A stretch of DNA of 57,082 nucleotides from Lachnospiraceae bacterium (GTDB lineage: Bacteria; Bacillota; Clostridia; Lachnospirales; Lachnospiraceae): NCBI GenBank assembly GCA_910575835.1, contig CAJTGB010000031.1:1-57082 (forward strand), written 5' to 3'. Positions 19,274-27,867 of this stretch are shown in pieces (position 1 is the stretch's first letter; each line of letters starts with the position of its first letter). The notes beneath the pieces are model-generated. The model did no database searches. It had not been told where the DNA came from and saw only the letters and a list, made by a program, of their open reading frames with translations. The position numbers were made by a program, and so were the translations under genes.

Positions 19274-19309
19274 GAGAACCAACATTAGGATATAATGTTG
19301 GTTCTCTTT
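19274..19309 (+). terminator. Strong terminator after pckA
   Basis: A perfect 14-base-pair stem joins GAGAACCAACATTA (19274-19287) to TAATGTTGGTTCTC (19293-19306) around a five-base loop, followed by TTT. Confidence 0.9.
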
Positions 19310-19387
19310 GCATTAACGGATAAGGAATGTAAACTGCCGGTTGAGGACAGGCAAAGAAGATTTGATATTAGAAGAGAGGAATGGCAG

Positions 19388-20452
19388 ATGACAAAAGTAG
19401 ATATTATATCAGGCTTCCTGGGGGCGGGCAAGACCACCTTTATTAAGAAGCTGATCGACCAGGTATATGCGGGAGAGAAACTGGTTCTGATCGAGAATGA
19501 ATTTGGAGAGATCGGGATTGACGGCGGTTTCTTGAAGGATGCAGGGATTGAGATCACGGAGATGAATTCGGGCTGTATTTGCTGTACGCTGGTAGGTGAT
19601 TTCAGCGAAGCGCTTCAGAAGGTGCTTAAGGAATATGAACCGGACCGTGTGCTCATTGAGCCGTCAGGAGTCGGCAAATTATCCGATATCGTAAAAGCGA
19701 TCGAGAATGTGAAGAAGAATGCCGAGATTGAGATCAACGGAAGGATCACGGTAGTTGACGGTAAGAAAGCGAAATTATATCTTAAGAATTTCGGTGAATT
19801 CTTTGAAGATCAGGTGAAGCATGCGTCTACGATCGTCGTCAGCAGGACGCAGATGATGACGGATGAGAAGATTGAAGAATGTGTTCATATGCTTAGGGAA
19901 GAAAATGCGGATGCCGCGATCATATCAACACCCTGGGAAGAACTTGGTAAGGATGCGGTCTGCCGTGCGCTGCAGCGTAAGGCAGAGATAGAAGAACTGT
20001 TGGAGAACCGGGATGAACATGAGGACTGTCATCATGGCCATGGGGGAGGCTGTTGCGGCCATGGAGAGCATGGTCACCAACATGGCCATGGGGAAGGCTG
20101 CTGCGGTCATGAGGAGCATGGCCATGATCATGGAGAGGGCTGCTGCGGTCATGGTCACCATGACCATCATCATGCGGACGAGGTTTTCACAAGCTGGGGC
20201 AGGGAAACAGCGCATAAATATACGGACGAGGAGCTTGATTTCCTGTTGAAAGCATTATCGGAGACGGACGGATACGGGACGATCCTGCGTTCAAAGGGGA
20301 TCATCCCGATGGAGGACGGAACCTGGAAGCAATTTGACCTGGTGCCGGAAGAGTATGAGGTCCGCGCAGGACAAGCGGATTATACCGGGCGTGTATGCGT
20401 GATCGGAACGAATCTGAAGGAAGAGGAGCTTCGGAAGCTGTTTCATATTTAA
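19388..20452 (+). CDS. CobW/COG0523 GTPase with a long His/Cys-rich metal-binding insert
   Basis: A 354-residue G3E-family metallochaperone GTPase. Walker A GFLGAGKTT lies at residues 9-17. The CxCC metal site typical of COG0523 is NSGCICC (C63, C65, C66), and base recognition is by a Ser-Arg-Thr-Gln-type loop. Residues 211-262 form a His/Gly/Cys-rich stretch with three GCCGH units, far richer than in most homologues, and a CobW C-terminal domain follows. The protein probably stores and delivers Zn, Ni or Co under GTP control; the metal is not known. A second CobW-like gene follows 43 bases later, so the two probably act together. GAGAGG precedes ATG 19388. Confidence 0.9.
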   Translation: MTKVDIISGFLGAGKTTFIKKLIDQVYAGEKLVLIENEFGEIGIDGGFLKDAGIEITEMNSGCICCTLVGDFSEALQKVLKEYEPDRVLIEPSGVGKLSDIVKAIENVKKNAEIEINGRITVVDGKKAKLYLKNFGEFFEDQVKHASTIVVSRTQMMTDEKIEECVHMLREENADAAIISTPWEELGKDAVCRALQRKAEIEELLENRDEHEDCHHGHGGGCCGHGEHGHQHGHGEGCCGHEEHGHDHGEGCCGHGHHDHHHADEVFTSWGRETAHKYTDEELDFLLKALSETDGYGTILRSKGIIPMEDGTWKQFDLVPEEYEVRAGQADYTGRVCVIGTNLKEEELRKLFHI

Positions 20453-20495
20453 GCTATAATAATCCGAATGGGATAATAGAAATGGAGGTGATTGC

Positions 20496-21437
20496 ATGAG
20501 AACGCCTGTATTCATATGTACAGGTTTTTTGGACAGCGGCAAGACAACGCTTGTCAAAGGAACGCTGATGGAGCAGGATTGGATCGCGCCGGGATTAACA
20601 TTGCTGCTCTTGTGCGAAGAAGGGGAGGAAGAGTATCCGAAGGAATACCTGGAAGAAAAAGAGATAGCGCTGCTGAGAATTAATGAATTTGACCAGTTGA
20701 ATCCGGCATTTTTTAAGAATTGTGATATGAATTATCATCCGGCGCAGGTTGTGATCGAGTATAACGGAATGTGGAAGTTAGAGGAACTCTTGTCTGTCAA
20801 ATATCCCCGCAACTGGGAGCTGCAGGGAGTCTATTCCACCGTCAATGGGACGACTCTTGACATGTATCTTAAGAATATGAGAAATATATTGATGGAACAG
20901 TTGACGGAATCTGAGCTGATCGTGGTAAACCGCTGCCCGGAAGGTACGGACCGCTCGGGCTTCCGGCGTGCGCTGAAGGTACAGAATCCGATGGCGCAGT
21001 TAATATTTGAAGGATTAGACGGCAGGATCATCCAGCCGTCCGAGGAAGACCTGCCGTACGATGTGAAGGGGGATAAGATTGCCATAGATTCTATTGACTT
21101 CGGAATCTGGTATGTGGATGCCTGCGACCATCCAGAACTGTATCTTCACAAGGAGATTGAATTCGTGGCTCAGGCGTTCCGGCCGAAAGGGATGAAAGAG
21201 AATATGTTTGTTCCTGTGCGCAAGATCATGACATGCTGTGCGGAGGATATCAATTATTATGGATATCCGTGCAAGTCGGAAGATAAAATAGATTTTAAGA
21301 GGGGCGAATGGTTCAGGATCCGTGCCAGATTCGAATTTGAACAGGCAGTTGCTTTTGGAAATGAACAGCCCGTTCTTTATCTGATCGATATGGAACCGGC
21401 AAAAAAACCAGACGAAGATGTGGTGTATCTGGGATAA
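20496..21437 (+). CDS. CobW-like GTPase with a DUF1980/YcgQ-like C-terminal domain
   Basis: A 313-residue protein. The N-terminus has a P-loop GFLDSGKTTLVKGTL, but the CxCC motif that marks COG0523 metallochaperones is absent: the equivalent segment reads VIEYNGMWKLEELL. The C-terminal part, from about residue 190, holds KIMTCCAEDINYYGYPCK. This resembles the Cys-containing region of DUF1980/TIGR03943 proteins, which are themselves partners of COG0523 GTPases and YcgR-type permeases. A role in metal trafficking beside the upstream His-rich GTPase is likely, but the activity is unknown. GGAGGTG precedes ATG 20496. Confidence 0.75.
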   Translation: MRTPVFICTGFLDSGKTTLVKGTLMEQDWIAPGLTLLLLCEEGEEEYPKEYLEEKEIALLRINEFDQLNPAFFKNCDMNYHPAQVVIEYNGMWKLEELLSVKYPRNWELQGVYSTVNGTTLDMYLKNMRNILMEQLTESELIVVNRCPEGTDRSGFRRALKVQNPMAQLIFEGLDGRIIQPSEEDLPYDVKGDKIAIDSIDFGIWYVDACDHPELYLHKEIEFVAQAFRPKGMKENMFVPVRKIMTCCAEDINYYGYPCKSEDKIDFKRGEWFRIRARFEFEQAVAFGNEQPVLYLIDMEPAKKPDEDVVYLG

Positions 21438-21504
21438 CCCCCTGCGGCGCGCGCAATCGCTCTACTTGTACCGAAAAAGGAACAAAAATAAAGCTAAGAA
21501 TGAC

Positions 21505-21533
21505 TAGACTTTTAAAAGAGTGTGAACTATAAT
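21505..21533 (+). promoter_or_regulatory. Promoter for nifJ
   Basis: TAGACT and a perfect TATAAT are separated by 17 bases, 57 bases before the start codon, in AT-rich DNA. Confidence 0.7.
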
Positions 21534-21589
21534 AAATGCATACGTCAAATTATCCATAATTTGTACAATTATAAGGAGGAACAACGACA

Positions 21590-24500
21590 ATGGCAAGAAA
21601 AATGAAGACCATGGATGGTAATCAGGCGGCAGCTCATGCATCATATGCATATACAGAAGTCGCAGCTATTTACCCGATCACTCCATCATCTGTTATGCCG
21701 GAGCATGTAGATGAATGGGCAACTGAAGGCAGAAAGAACATATTTGGACAGACAGTTCAGGTAACAGAGATGCAGTCAGAGGCAGGAGCAGCAGGAGCAG
21801 TACACGGTTCTCTTGCGGCAGGAGCTTTGACGACGACATTTACCGCATCTCAGGGCTTACTGCTTATGATTCCTAACTTATATAAAGTGGCAGGCGAGCA
21901 GCTCCCAGGTGTGTTCCACGTATCTGCACGTGCCCTTGCCAGTCATGCACTGTCAATCTTTGGAGATCATTCAGATGTATACGCCTGCAGACAGACCGGT
22001 GCAGCCATGCTCTGTGAGTCAAGCGTACAGGAGGTTATGGACTTAACGCCGGTTGCACACTGTGCGGCGCTTAAGGGCAAGCTTCCGTTCATTAATTTCT
22101 TTGACGGTTTCCGTACTTCACATGAGATTCAGAAGATTGAGACTTGGGATTATGAAGATCTGAAAGAATTAGTAGATATGGATGCAATTGATGCATTCAG
22201 GAATCACGCATTGAATCCGAATCATCCATGCCAGAGAGGTTCTGCTCAGAATCCGGATATTTTCTTCCAGGCAAGAGAAGCATGTAATCCATATTACGAT
22301 GCTATGCCGGCGATCGTTCAGGAATACATGGACAAGGTTAACGCTAAGATCGGTACAGATTATAAGCTGTTTAACTACTATGGAGCAGCAGATGCCGAGA
22401 AGGTCATCGTTGCAATGGGTTCCGTATGTGATACGATCGAAGAGACGATTGATTATATGCTGGCAGCAGGCGAGAAGGTCGGCGTTGTGAAGGTTCGCCT
22501 CTACAGGCCGTTCTGCGCTCAGGCATTGATCGATGCGATCCCGGATACAGTAAAATATATCAACGTACTCGACAGGACAAAAGAGCCTGGAGCACAGGGC
22601 GAGCCATTGTATCTGGACGTTGTATCCGCACTGAAGGGGTCTAAGTTCGATGCGGTTCCGATCAACTGCGGACGTTATGGATTAGGTTCCAAGGATACGA
22701 CTCCTGCACAGATCGTTGCAGTATTTAACAATGCTGACAAGGCAAGATTCACCATCGGTATCGAGGATGATGTAACGAATCTGTCTCTGGCAACAGGACC
22801 GGCTCTGGTTACGACTCCGGAAGGTACGATCAACTGTAAGTTCTGGGGACTTGGAGCAGACGGTACGGTTGGAGCGAACAAGAACTCCATTAAGATCATC
22901 GGCGACAACACAGATATGTACGCACAGGCTTACTTCGATTATGATTCCAAGAAGTCCGGCGGTGTTACTATGTCCCACTTACGTTTCGGTAAGAAGGCGA
23001 TCAAGTCCACCTATCTGATTCGTCAGGCGAACTTCGTTGCTTGCCACAATCCATCTTATGTGGACAAGTATAACATGGTTCAGGAGTTGGTTGACGGCGG
23101 TACATTCCTGTTGAACTGCCCATGGGATATGGAAGGATTAGAGAAGCATCTGCCGGGACAGGTGAAGGCTTATATCGCAGATCACAACATTAAGTTCTAC
23201 ACCATCGACGGTATTAAGATCGGTAAAGAGATCGGACTTGGCGGACGTATCAATACGGTATTGCAGTCAGCGTTCTTCAAGCTGGCAGCGATCATTCCTG
23301 AGGAGGAAGCAATCGACCTGATGAAGGCTGCTGCGAAGGCAACCTACGGAAGGAAGGGAGACAAGATCGTTCAGATGAACTATGACGCTATTGACGCCGG
23401 TGCAAAGCAGATCGTAGAAGTATCTGTTCCAGAATCCTGGAAGTCCTGTGAGGATGAGGGATTATTTACACCAGAGGTTAAGGGCGGAAGAGAAGACGTT
23501 GTTGATTTCGTTAAGAACGTTCAGTCTAAGGTGAATGCTCAGGAAGGTAATTCACTTCCGGTATCTGCATTCAACGACTATGTTGACGGTTCTACGCCAT
23601 CAGGATCTTCTGCATATGAGAAGCGCGGTATCGCGGTAGATATTCCGGTATGGGTAGAGGAGAATTGTATCCAGTGTAACCGCTGTGCGTATGTATGTCC
23701 GCACGCTGTTATCCGTCCGATCGCTCTTACAGAGGATGAGCTTGCCAAGGCTCCGGAAGGAACGAAGGCTATTGATATGATCGGTATGCCGGGCATGAAG
23801 TTCGCGATGTCTGTATCAGCATACGACTGTACGGGATGCGGTTCCTGTGCGAATGTATGTCCGGGCAAGAAGGGCGAGAAGGCTCTCGTGATGAAGAATA
23901 TGGAAGAGAACGTTGCGTCTCAGGAATTATTCGATTTCGGAAGAGAGATTCCGGTAAAACCAGAAGTCGTTGCGAAGTTCAAACCAGAGACTGTAAAGGG
24001 AAGCCAGTTCAAGCAGCCGCTGCTTGAGTTCTCAGGCGCTTGTGCAGGATGCGGCGAGACTCCTTATGCGAAGCTGATCACACAGTTATTCGGCGACAGA
24101 ATGTATATTGCCAATGCAACGGGATGTTCCTCTATCTGGGGTAACTCTTCACCGTCCACGCCTTACACTGTAACTCCGGAAGGAAAGGGACCGGCTTGGT
24201 CAAACTCCTTGTTCGAGGATAACGCAGAGTTTGGTTATGGTATGCTCTTAGCTCAGAAGGCGATCAGAAACAGATTAAAAGCTCAGGTTGAGGCAGTTGC
24301 AGCAGCAGATGCGGCTTCCGAAGATGTGAAGGCAGCATGCAAAGAATACCTTGATACTTTCAACTGTGGTGTTACCAACGGCGATGCTACAGACAAGCTG
24401 GTTGCGGCATTAGAAGGATGCGACTGCGATACATGCAAGGACATTGTTAAGAATAAAGACTTCCTCGCTAAGAAGTCTCAGTGGGTATTCGGCGGCGACG

Positions 24501-25123
24501 GATGGGCATATGATATTGGATTCGGCGGCGTTGACCATGTACTGGCAAGCGGCGAAGACATTAACGTAATGGTATTCGATACAGAGGTTTACTCCAACAC
24601 AGGCGGACAGTCCTCTAAGGCTACCAAGACAGGCGCTACAGCTCAGTTTGCTGCAGGCGGTAAAGAGACCAAGAAGAAGGACCTTGCGGGCATCGCTATG
24701 AGCTACGGTTATGTATATGTAGCGCAGATCGCTATGGGTGCTGATTTCAACCAGACGGTTAAGGCTATTGCAGAGGCAGAGGCATATCCGGGACCATCAC
24801 TGATCATTGCTTACGCTCCATGTATCAACCATGGTATCAAGAAGGGTATGAGCAAGGCTCAGACGGAGGAAGCATTGGCAGTAGAGTGCGGTTACTGGAA
24901 TAACTTCCGGTTCAATCCGGCAGCAGAGGGTGCGAAGTTCTCGCTTGACAGCAAGGAGCCGGCAGGAGATTATCAGGCATTCCTTGACGGAGAGGTTCGT
25001 TACAATGCACTTAAGAGAGCGAATCCAGAGAAGGCCGAGAGACTTTTCACGAAGAATGAGGCTGAGGCTATGGAGAGATATGCTTACCTTAAGAAACTGG
25101 TTACTCTGTATGGAGAAGACTAA
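21590..25123 (+). CDS. nifJ: Pyruvate:ferredoxin (flavodoxin) oxidoreductase
   Basis: A 1177-residue single-chain enzyme that oxidises pyruvate to acetyl-CoA, CO2 and reduced ferredoxin, the central step of anaerobic fermentation. The N-terminal pyruvate domain has AIYPITPSSVMPEH and VTEMQSEAGAAGAVHG. The ferredoxin domain carries two [4Fe-4S] motifs, CIQCNRCAYVCPHAV near residue 693 and CTGCGSCANVCPG near 746. The thiamine pyrophosphate domain has GACAGCGETPY, NATGCSSIWG and GGDGWAYDIGFGG. All domains are intact. A small Cys-rich segment with GCDCDTCKD lies near residue 945. Codon use is highly biased, suggesting strong expression. AAGGAGGAAC precedes the ATG. Confidence 0.97.
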   Translation: MARKMKTMDGNQAAAHASYAYTEVAAIYPITPSSVMPEHVDEWATEGRKNIFGQTVQVTEMQSEAGAAGAVHGSLAAGALTTTFTASQGLLLMIPNLYKVAGEQLPGVFHVSARALASHALSIFGDHSDVYACRQTGAAMLCESSVQEVMDLTPVAHCAALKGKLPFINFFDGFRTSHEIQKIETWDYEDLKELVDMDAIDAFRNHALNPNHPCQRGSAQNPDIFFQAREACNPYYDAMPAIVQEYMDKVNAKIGTDYKLFNYYGAADAEKVIVAMGSVCDTIEETIDYMLAAGEKVGVVKVRLYRPFCAQALIDAIPDTVKYINVLDRTKEPGAQGEPLYLDVVSALKGSKFDAVPINCGRYGLGSKDTTPAQIVAVFNNADKARFTIGIEDDVTNLSLATGPALVTTPEGTINCKFWGLGADGTVGANKNSIKIIGDNTDMYAQAYFDYDSKKSGGVTMSHLRFGKKAIKSTYLIRQANFVACHNPSYVDKYNMVQELVDGGTFLLNCPWDMEGLEKHLPGQVKAYIADHNIKFYTIDGIKIGKEIGLGGRINTVLQSAFFKLAAIIPEEEAIDLMKAAAKATYGRKGDKIVQMNYDAIDAGAKQIVEVSVPESWKSCEDEGLFTPEVKGGREDVVDFVKNVQSKVNAQEGNSLPVSAFNDYVDGSTPSGSSAYEKRGIAVDIPVWVEENCIQCNRCAYVCPHAVIRPIALTEDELAKAPEGTKAIDMIGMPGMKFAMSVSAYDCTGCGSCANVCPGKKGEKALVMKNMEENVASQELFDFGREIPVKPEVVAKFKPETVKGSQFKQPLLEFSGACAGCGETPYAKLITQLFGDRMYIANATGCSSIWGNSSPSTPYTVTPEGKGPAWSNSLFEDNAEFGYGMLLAQKAIRNRLKAQVEAVAAADAASEDVKAACKEYLDTFNCGVTNGDATDKLVAALEGCDCDTCKDIVKNKDFLAKKSQWVFGGDGWAYDIGFGGVDHVLASGEDINVMVFDTEVYSNTGGQSSKATKTGATAQFAAGGKETKKKDLAGIAMSYGYVYVAQIAMGADFNQTVKAIAEAEAYPGPSLIIAYAPCINHGIKKGMSKAQTEEALAVECGYWNNFRFNPAAEGAKFSLDSKEPAGDYQAFLDGEVRYNALKRANPEKAERLFTKNEAEAMERYAYLKKLVTLYGED

Positions 25124-25147
25124 GATAATATAAGATTAGAATAAGAG

Positions 25148-25183
25148 GAGTCCCACACTGAGAATTCGGTGTGGGACTCTTTA
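25148..25183 (+). terminator. Terminator after nifJ
   Basis: GAGTCCCACAC (25148-25158) pairs perfectly with GTGTGGGACTC (25169-25179) and TTTA follows. Confidence 0.85.
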
Positions 25184-25217
25184 TGCGTATTGCTTCTTGG
25201 AAGGACAATTGTACTGG

Positions 25218-25256
25218 TACATCATTGCATTGCTTCAAGATTAATGCAATGATGTA
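25218..25256. repeat. Inverted repeat between convergent genes
   Basis: TACATCATTGCATT (25218-25231) and AATGCAATGATGTA (25243-25256) are perfect inverted copies with an 11-base spacer. The second arm abuts the stop of the minus-strand SDR gene. It has no clear U-run on either strand. It may protect the 3' end of the SDR message. Confidence 0.6.
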
Positions 25257-25991
25257 CTAGAAGGTCATCATCCCGCCCGTAATATTGAATGCCTGTCCCG
25301 TTACATAAGAAGCGTCGCTGTTTGCAAGGAACCAGACGATATTGGCGACATCGTCAGGAGTGCCGAAGCGTCCTAACGGCGTGCGTTTGATCCATGGAAT
25401 TTCCGGCTCAGGGGCATCATCAGCCATATTGGTCTCAATGATACCGGGACAGATGCTATTCACGCGTATTCCGTACGGTCCCAGTTCTTTTGCGAGTGTC
25501 TTCGCTAATTGGATAACGCCGCCTTTGGATGCGGCATATACAGATTGGTTAGCGGCGCTTTCCTTGCCGCCCATAGAGCCGGTGAAGACGATGCAGCCGT
25601 CTTTTTCTTCCATCATTTTTCTGGCAACAGGCTGTCCTACGAAGAACATTCCCTTTAAGTTAATATCGATCTCCCGGTGAATCTGTTCTTCAGTATACTC
25701 TACAAAGGGATGCCACTGGAGAATGCCGGCATTGCTGTGCAGCACGTCAATTTTCTTGAACTCATTATAGATATCGGCCATTACAGAGTCAACCTGTGAC
25801 TTGTTGGCTACGTCGCACTGATAGTATTTCCCTCCGTTTTCAGATGTAACCTTTTGGCAGCCTGGCGTTGGTTCGGCAGCCACGTCCAGGATGATCACAC
25901 GCCATCCTTCTTTGGAAAAACGTCTTCCCACGCCTAATCCGATTCCTTTTTCTCCGTTTCCGCCCGTAATTAGAATTGTTTTTTTGCTCAT
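25257..25991 (-). CDS. SDR family NAD(P)-dependent oxidoreductase
   Basis: A 244-residue short-chain dehydrogenase/reductase. The start MSKKTILITGGNGEKGIGLG is fixed by GGAGGTG just upstream on the minus strand. The cofactor-binding GGNGEKGIGLG loop varies on the usual TGxxxGIG. NAG follows (LHSNAGIL near residue 93). The catalytic Ser-Tyr-Lys set is FTGSMGGKE, then VYAASKGGV near residue 157. C-terminal GQAFNITGGMM is typical of the FabG/glucose-dehydrogenase-like group. The substrate is unknown. It has its own consensus promoter, with a tandem operator-like repeat upstream. Confidence 0.88.
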   Translation of the reverse strand: MSKKTILITGGNGEKGIGLGVGRRFSKEGWRVIILDVAAEPTPGCQKVTSENGGKYYQCDVANKSQVDSVMADIYNEFKKIDVLHSNAGILQWHPFVEYTEEQIHREIDINLKGMFFVGQPVARKMMEEKDGCIVFTGSMGGKESAANQSVYAASKGGVIQLAKTLAKELGPYGIRVNSICPGIIETNMADDAPEPEIPWIKRTPLGRFGTPDDVANIVWFLANSDASYVTGQAFNITGGMMTF

Positions 25992-26032
25992 TGAGACACC
26001 TCCTGAATTAAAATGATTCAATTATGATTTAT

Positions 26033-26060
26033 ATTATATCTTTTAATCTAAAAATGTCAA
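26033..26060 (-). promoter_or_regulatory. Consensus promoter for the SDR gene (minus strand)
   Basis: Read on the minus strand, a perfect TTGACA (26060-26055) and a perfect TATAAT (26038-26033) are separated by 16 bases. Confidence 0.75.
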
Positions 26061-26068
26061 TATAAATA

Positions 26069-26087
26069 TCAAAATAGTTCAAAATAG
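26069..26087. repeat. Tandem TCAAAATAG repeat upstream of the SDR promoter
   Basis: TCAAAATAG occurs at 26069-26077 and 26079-26087, a ten-base period matching one helical turn, just upstream of the SDR -35 box. It may be an operator for an unidentified regulator. Confidence 0.5.
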
Positions 26088-26088
26088 A

Positions 26089-26817
26089 TCATATTCTACC
26101 CCGGTCAGAAAGATAGCCTGCAAAATCATCATATGTGCGGTTGAGGATGAGCTCTGCAGGAAAATCTGCATCCATCAGAAGCTTCAAAGCCCTGGGGACA
26201 ACGCCCACCATAGAATCAAAATGCGCGTCGCTGGATACGCACACTCTGACCCCGTATTGTTTGCAGTAACGGATGAATCTAAGGCAGTTCTCTTCGCTTC
26301 CCTTCCTTGCCCGAAAGGAATTATTGTTGATCTCAATTAATTTATCCAGCCGCTTGGCTTCTAAGACGATCGGTTCGGGATCGTTCGGGAAATAAGCGTA
26401 GCCCGGATGACCGAGAATATCGACCAGAGGATTATTGAGCGCGGCGATATATGCTTCTGTGTGCTGCTTTTTAGTGCCTAACGGCATACAGACATCGTGC
26501 ATGCTGGCGATGCCGAAGTGGATATGCTTGTGAGAAACGGGTTCGATATGATCGATATCTCCGTTAAAATTCGTGATATTAAATTCCATGCCCGTGAATA
26601 CGCGGATACCATGTACGAACTCAGGGATCATGCCAAGGGAACAGGAAGAAAAGCTGTTCAAAGAGTGATCCATTGCAGGGCCGTGTTCGGTCAGGCACAA
26701 TCCTTTCAGACCCCGGGACGACGCGGCGATACAATTTTCGTTAAGCGTAGACCATGCGTGGCCTGAGAGAACGGTATGGGTGTGGGTATCTACTTCGATA
26801 TGCTGATAATTATACAT
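26089..26817 (-). CDS. PHP-domain phosphoesterase (YcdX/HisK-like)
   Basis: A 242-residue metal-dependent hydrolase. The start at 26817 (MYNYQHIEVDTHTHT) follows AAAGGAG on the minus strand. PHP metal ligands are visible: DTHTHTVLSGH, LTEHGPAMDH, GMEFNI, DILGHPGY and the terminal VSSDAHFDS. The layout fits YcdX-like PHP phosphatases rather than DNA polymerase PHP domains. Such enzymes remove phosphate from small substrates. The gene diverges from the ABC/sgc-like operon across a shared regulatory region, so a role in the same pathway, for example removing phosphate from an intermediate, is possible but unproven. Confidence 0.85.
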   Translation of the reverse strand: MYNYQHIEVDTHTHTVLSGHAWSTLNENCIAASSRGLKGLCLTEHGPAMDHSLNSFSSCSLGMIPEFVHGIRVFTGMEFNITNFNGDIDHIEPVSHKHIHFGIASMHDVCMPLGTKKQHTEAYIAALNNPLVDILGHPGYAYFPNDPEPIVLEAKRLDKLIEINNNSFRARKGSEENCLRFIRYCKQYGVRVCVSSDAHFDSMVGVVPRALKLLMDADFPAELILNRTYDDFAGYLSDRGRI

Positions 26818-26880
26818 GAAGAACTCCTTTCGTTGATCTGTTTTGTTTAATAATCTACTCAAATGGTATCACTATAATTC

Positions 26881-26923
26881 AAAAAGTGCAACGAAAAGAT
26901 AAAAAATGATGTAAAAAGTGCAA
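26881..26923. promoter_or_regulatory. Two direct repeats AAAAAGTGCAA, operator candidates
   Basis: AAAAAGTGCAA occurs at 26881-26891 and 26913-26923. The 32-base spacing is about three helical turns. They lie between the divergent PHP gene and the consensus promoter at 26932. The DeoR-type regulator at 35060 is the obvious candidate protein, by location only. Confidence 0.5.
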
Positions 26924-26931
26924 AAAATAGG

Positions 26932-26960
26932 TTGACAGTGAGATAAAATGAAACTATAAT
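26932..26960 (+). promoter_or_regulatory. Perfect consensus promoter of the ABC/sgc-like operon
   Basis: TTGACA and TATAAT, both perfect, are separated by exactly 17 bases. The expected start of transcription is near 26967, leaving a leader of about 95 bases. A promoter this strong suggests control by repression. Confidence 0.85.
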
Positions 26961-27062
26961 GTCATTACAGAAACAAATAGAGCGGATAAGAAATTATTTT
27001 GTACCAAATGATTCGTTGTAGAAACATTATGAATCAAAATACAAATAAAAGAGGAGAGGGTG

Positions 27063-27848
27063 ATGAAAATGAAAGAATTGATGCGTTTGCAGGGAATCTG
27101 TAAGGTCTTTGATAAGGGGCTTGACGAGCTAGTGTGCCTGGATGATATCAATCTGACTATTCAGGAAGGGGAATATGTCTGTATTCTGGGGCCTTCAGGA
27201 TGCGGCAAATCAACTTTATTGAAAATTATAGGAGGAATTGAGAAACCGACGCTTGGCAGCATCGTCATGGATGAAGAAGTTTTTGAAGACGGAATTCCCA
27301 AAAGCCATCTGAAGGATTTCGGATTCGTTTTTCAGCAGCATAATCTGCTGGAATGGAGGACGGTACAGAAGAATCTGAGATTAAATCTGGAGATCTTCAG
27401 GCTTAAAGGCAGTGTATGGGAGAAGAGAGTCGAAGAGATGCTGGAAATCGTAGGACTTCAGGATTATGCCAATATTTATCCGCATGAGCTGTCTGGGGGT
27501 ATGAAGCAGAGGACGGGGATCGCAAGGGCGTTGGTGCATGATCCGAAGGTGCTTATTATGGACCAGCCGTTCGGAGCGTTGGATGCGATCACAAGAAATA
27601 TGCTTTCTTATGAAATGCTGGATATCTGGAAGAAGACTCAGAAGACTATGATCATGGTCACGAACAGTGTAGAGGAGGCGCTGTTGGTGTCGAGCAGGAT
27701 CCTGGTCATGAATAAAAAGGGTGAATTCATCAGCAAGATCGTAAATGACGTGCCGCTTAAGGCCCGGGATGAAAAGATCGCATACAACGACAGATATAAT
27801 GAACTGAGAAAAAAATTAGATGATATTGTTCATGAGATACAGGAATGA
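27063..27848 (+). CDS. ABC transporter ATPase, NitT/TauT type, with degenerate catalytic site
   Basis: A 261-residue nucleotide-binding subunit of the nitrate/sulfonate/taurine importer class. Walker A GPSGCGKST, the Q-loop region VFQQHNLLEW and the signature LSGGMKQRTGIARAL are normal. The Walker B segment reads LIMDQPFGALD: the catalytic Glu is Gln (residue 168, codon CAG at 27564). The switch region reads MVTNSVEEA: the His is Asn (residue 201, AAC at 27663). Such a subunit should bind but hardly hydrolyse ATP. The second ATPase gene at 28642 has both residues, so an asymmetric heterodimer is likely. GAGGAGAGG precedes the start; ATG 27069 is an alternative. Confidence 0.9.
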   Translation: MKMKELMRLQGICKVFDKGLDELVCLDDINLTIQEGEYVCILGPSGCGKSTLLKIIGGIEKPTLGSIVMDEEVFEDGIPKSHLKDFGFVFQQHNLLEWRTVQKNLRLNLEIFRLKGSVWEKRVEEMLEIVGLQDYANIYPHELSGGMKQRTGIARALVHDPKVLIMDQPFGALDAITRNMLSYEMLDIWKKTQKTMIMVTNSVEEALLVSSRILVMNKKGEFISKIVNDVPLKARDEKIAYNDRYNELRKKLDDIVHEIQE

Positions 27849-27867
27849 TTAGGAGGTGGCGCAGAAG

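Noticed and set aside
20013-20249. Possible CRISPR-like or satellite repeat
   Set aside because: The repetition is in frame with the His/Cys-rich insert of a real GTPase, and units are irregular with no spacers.
27856-27867. GTG start for the first permease
   Set aside because: The GTG overlaps the AGGAGGT ribosome site itself; ATG 27868 is properly spaced.
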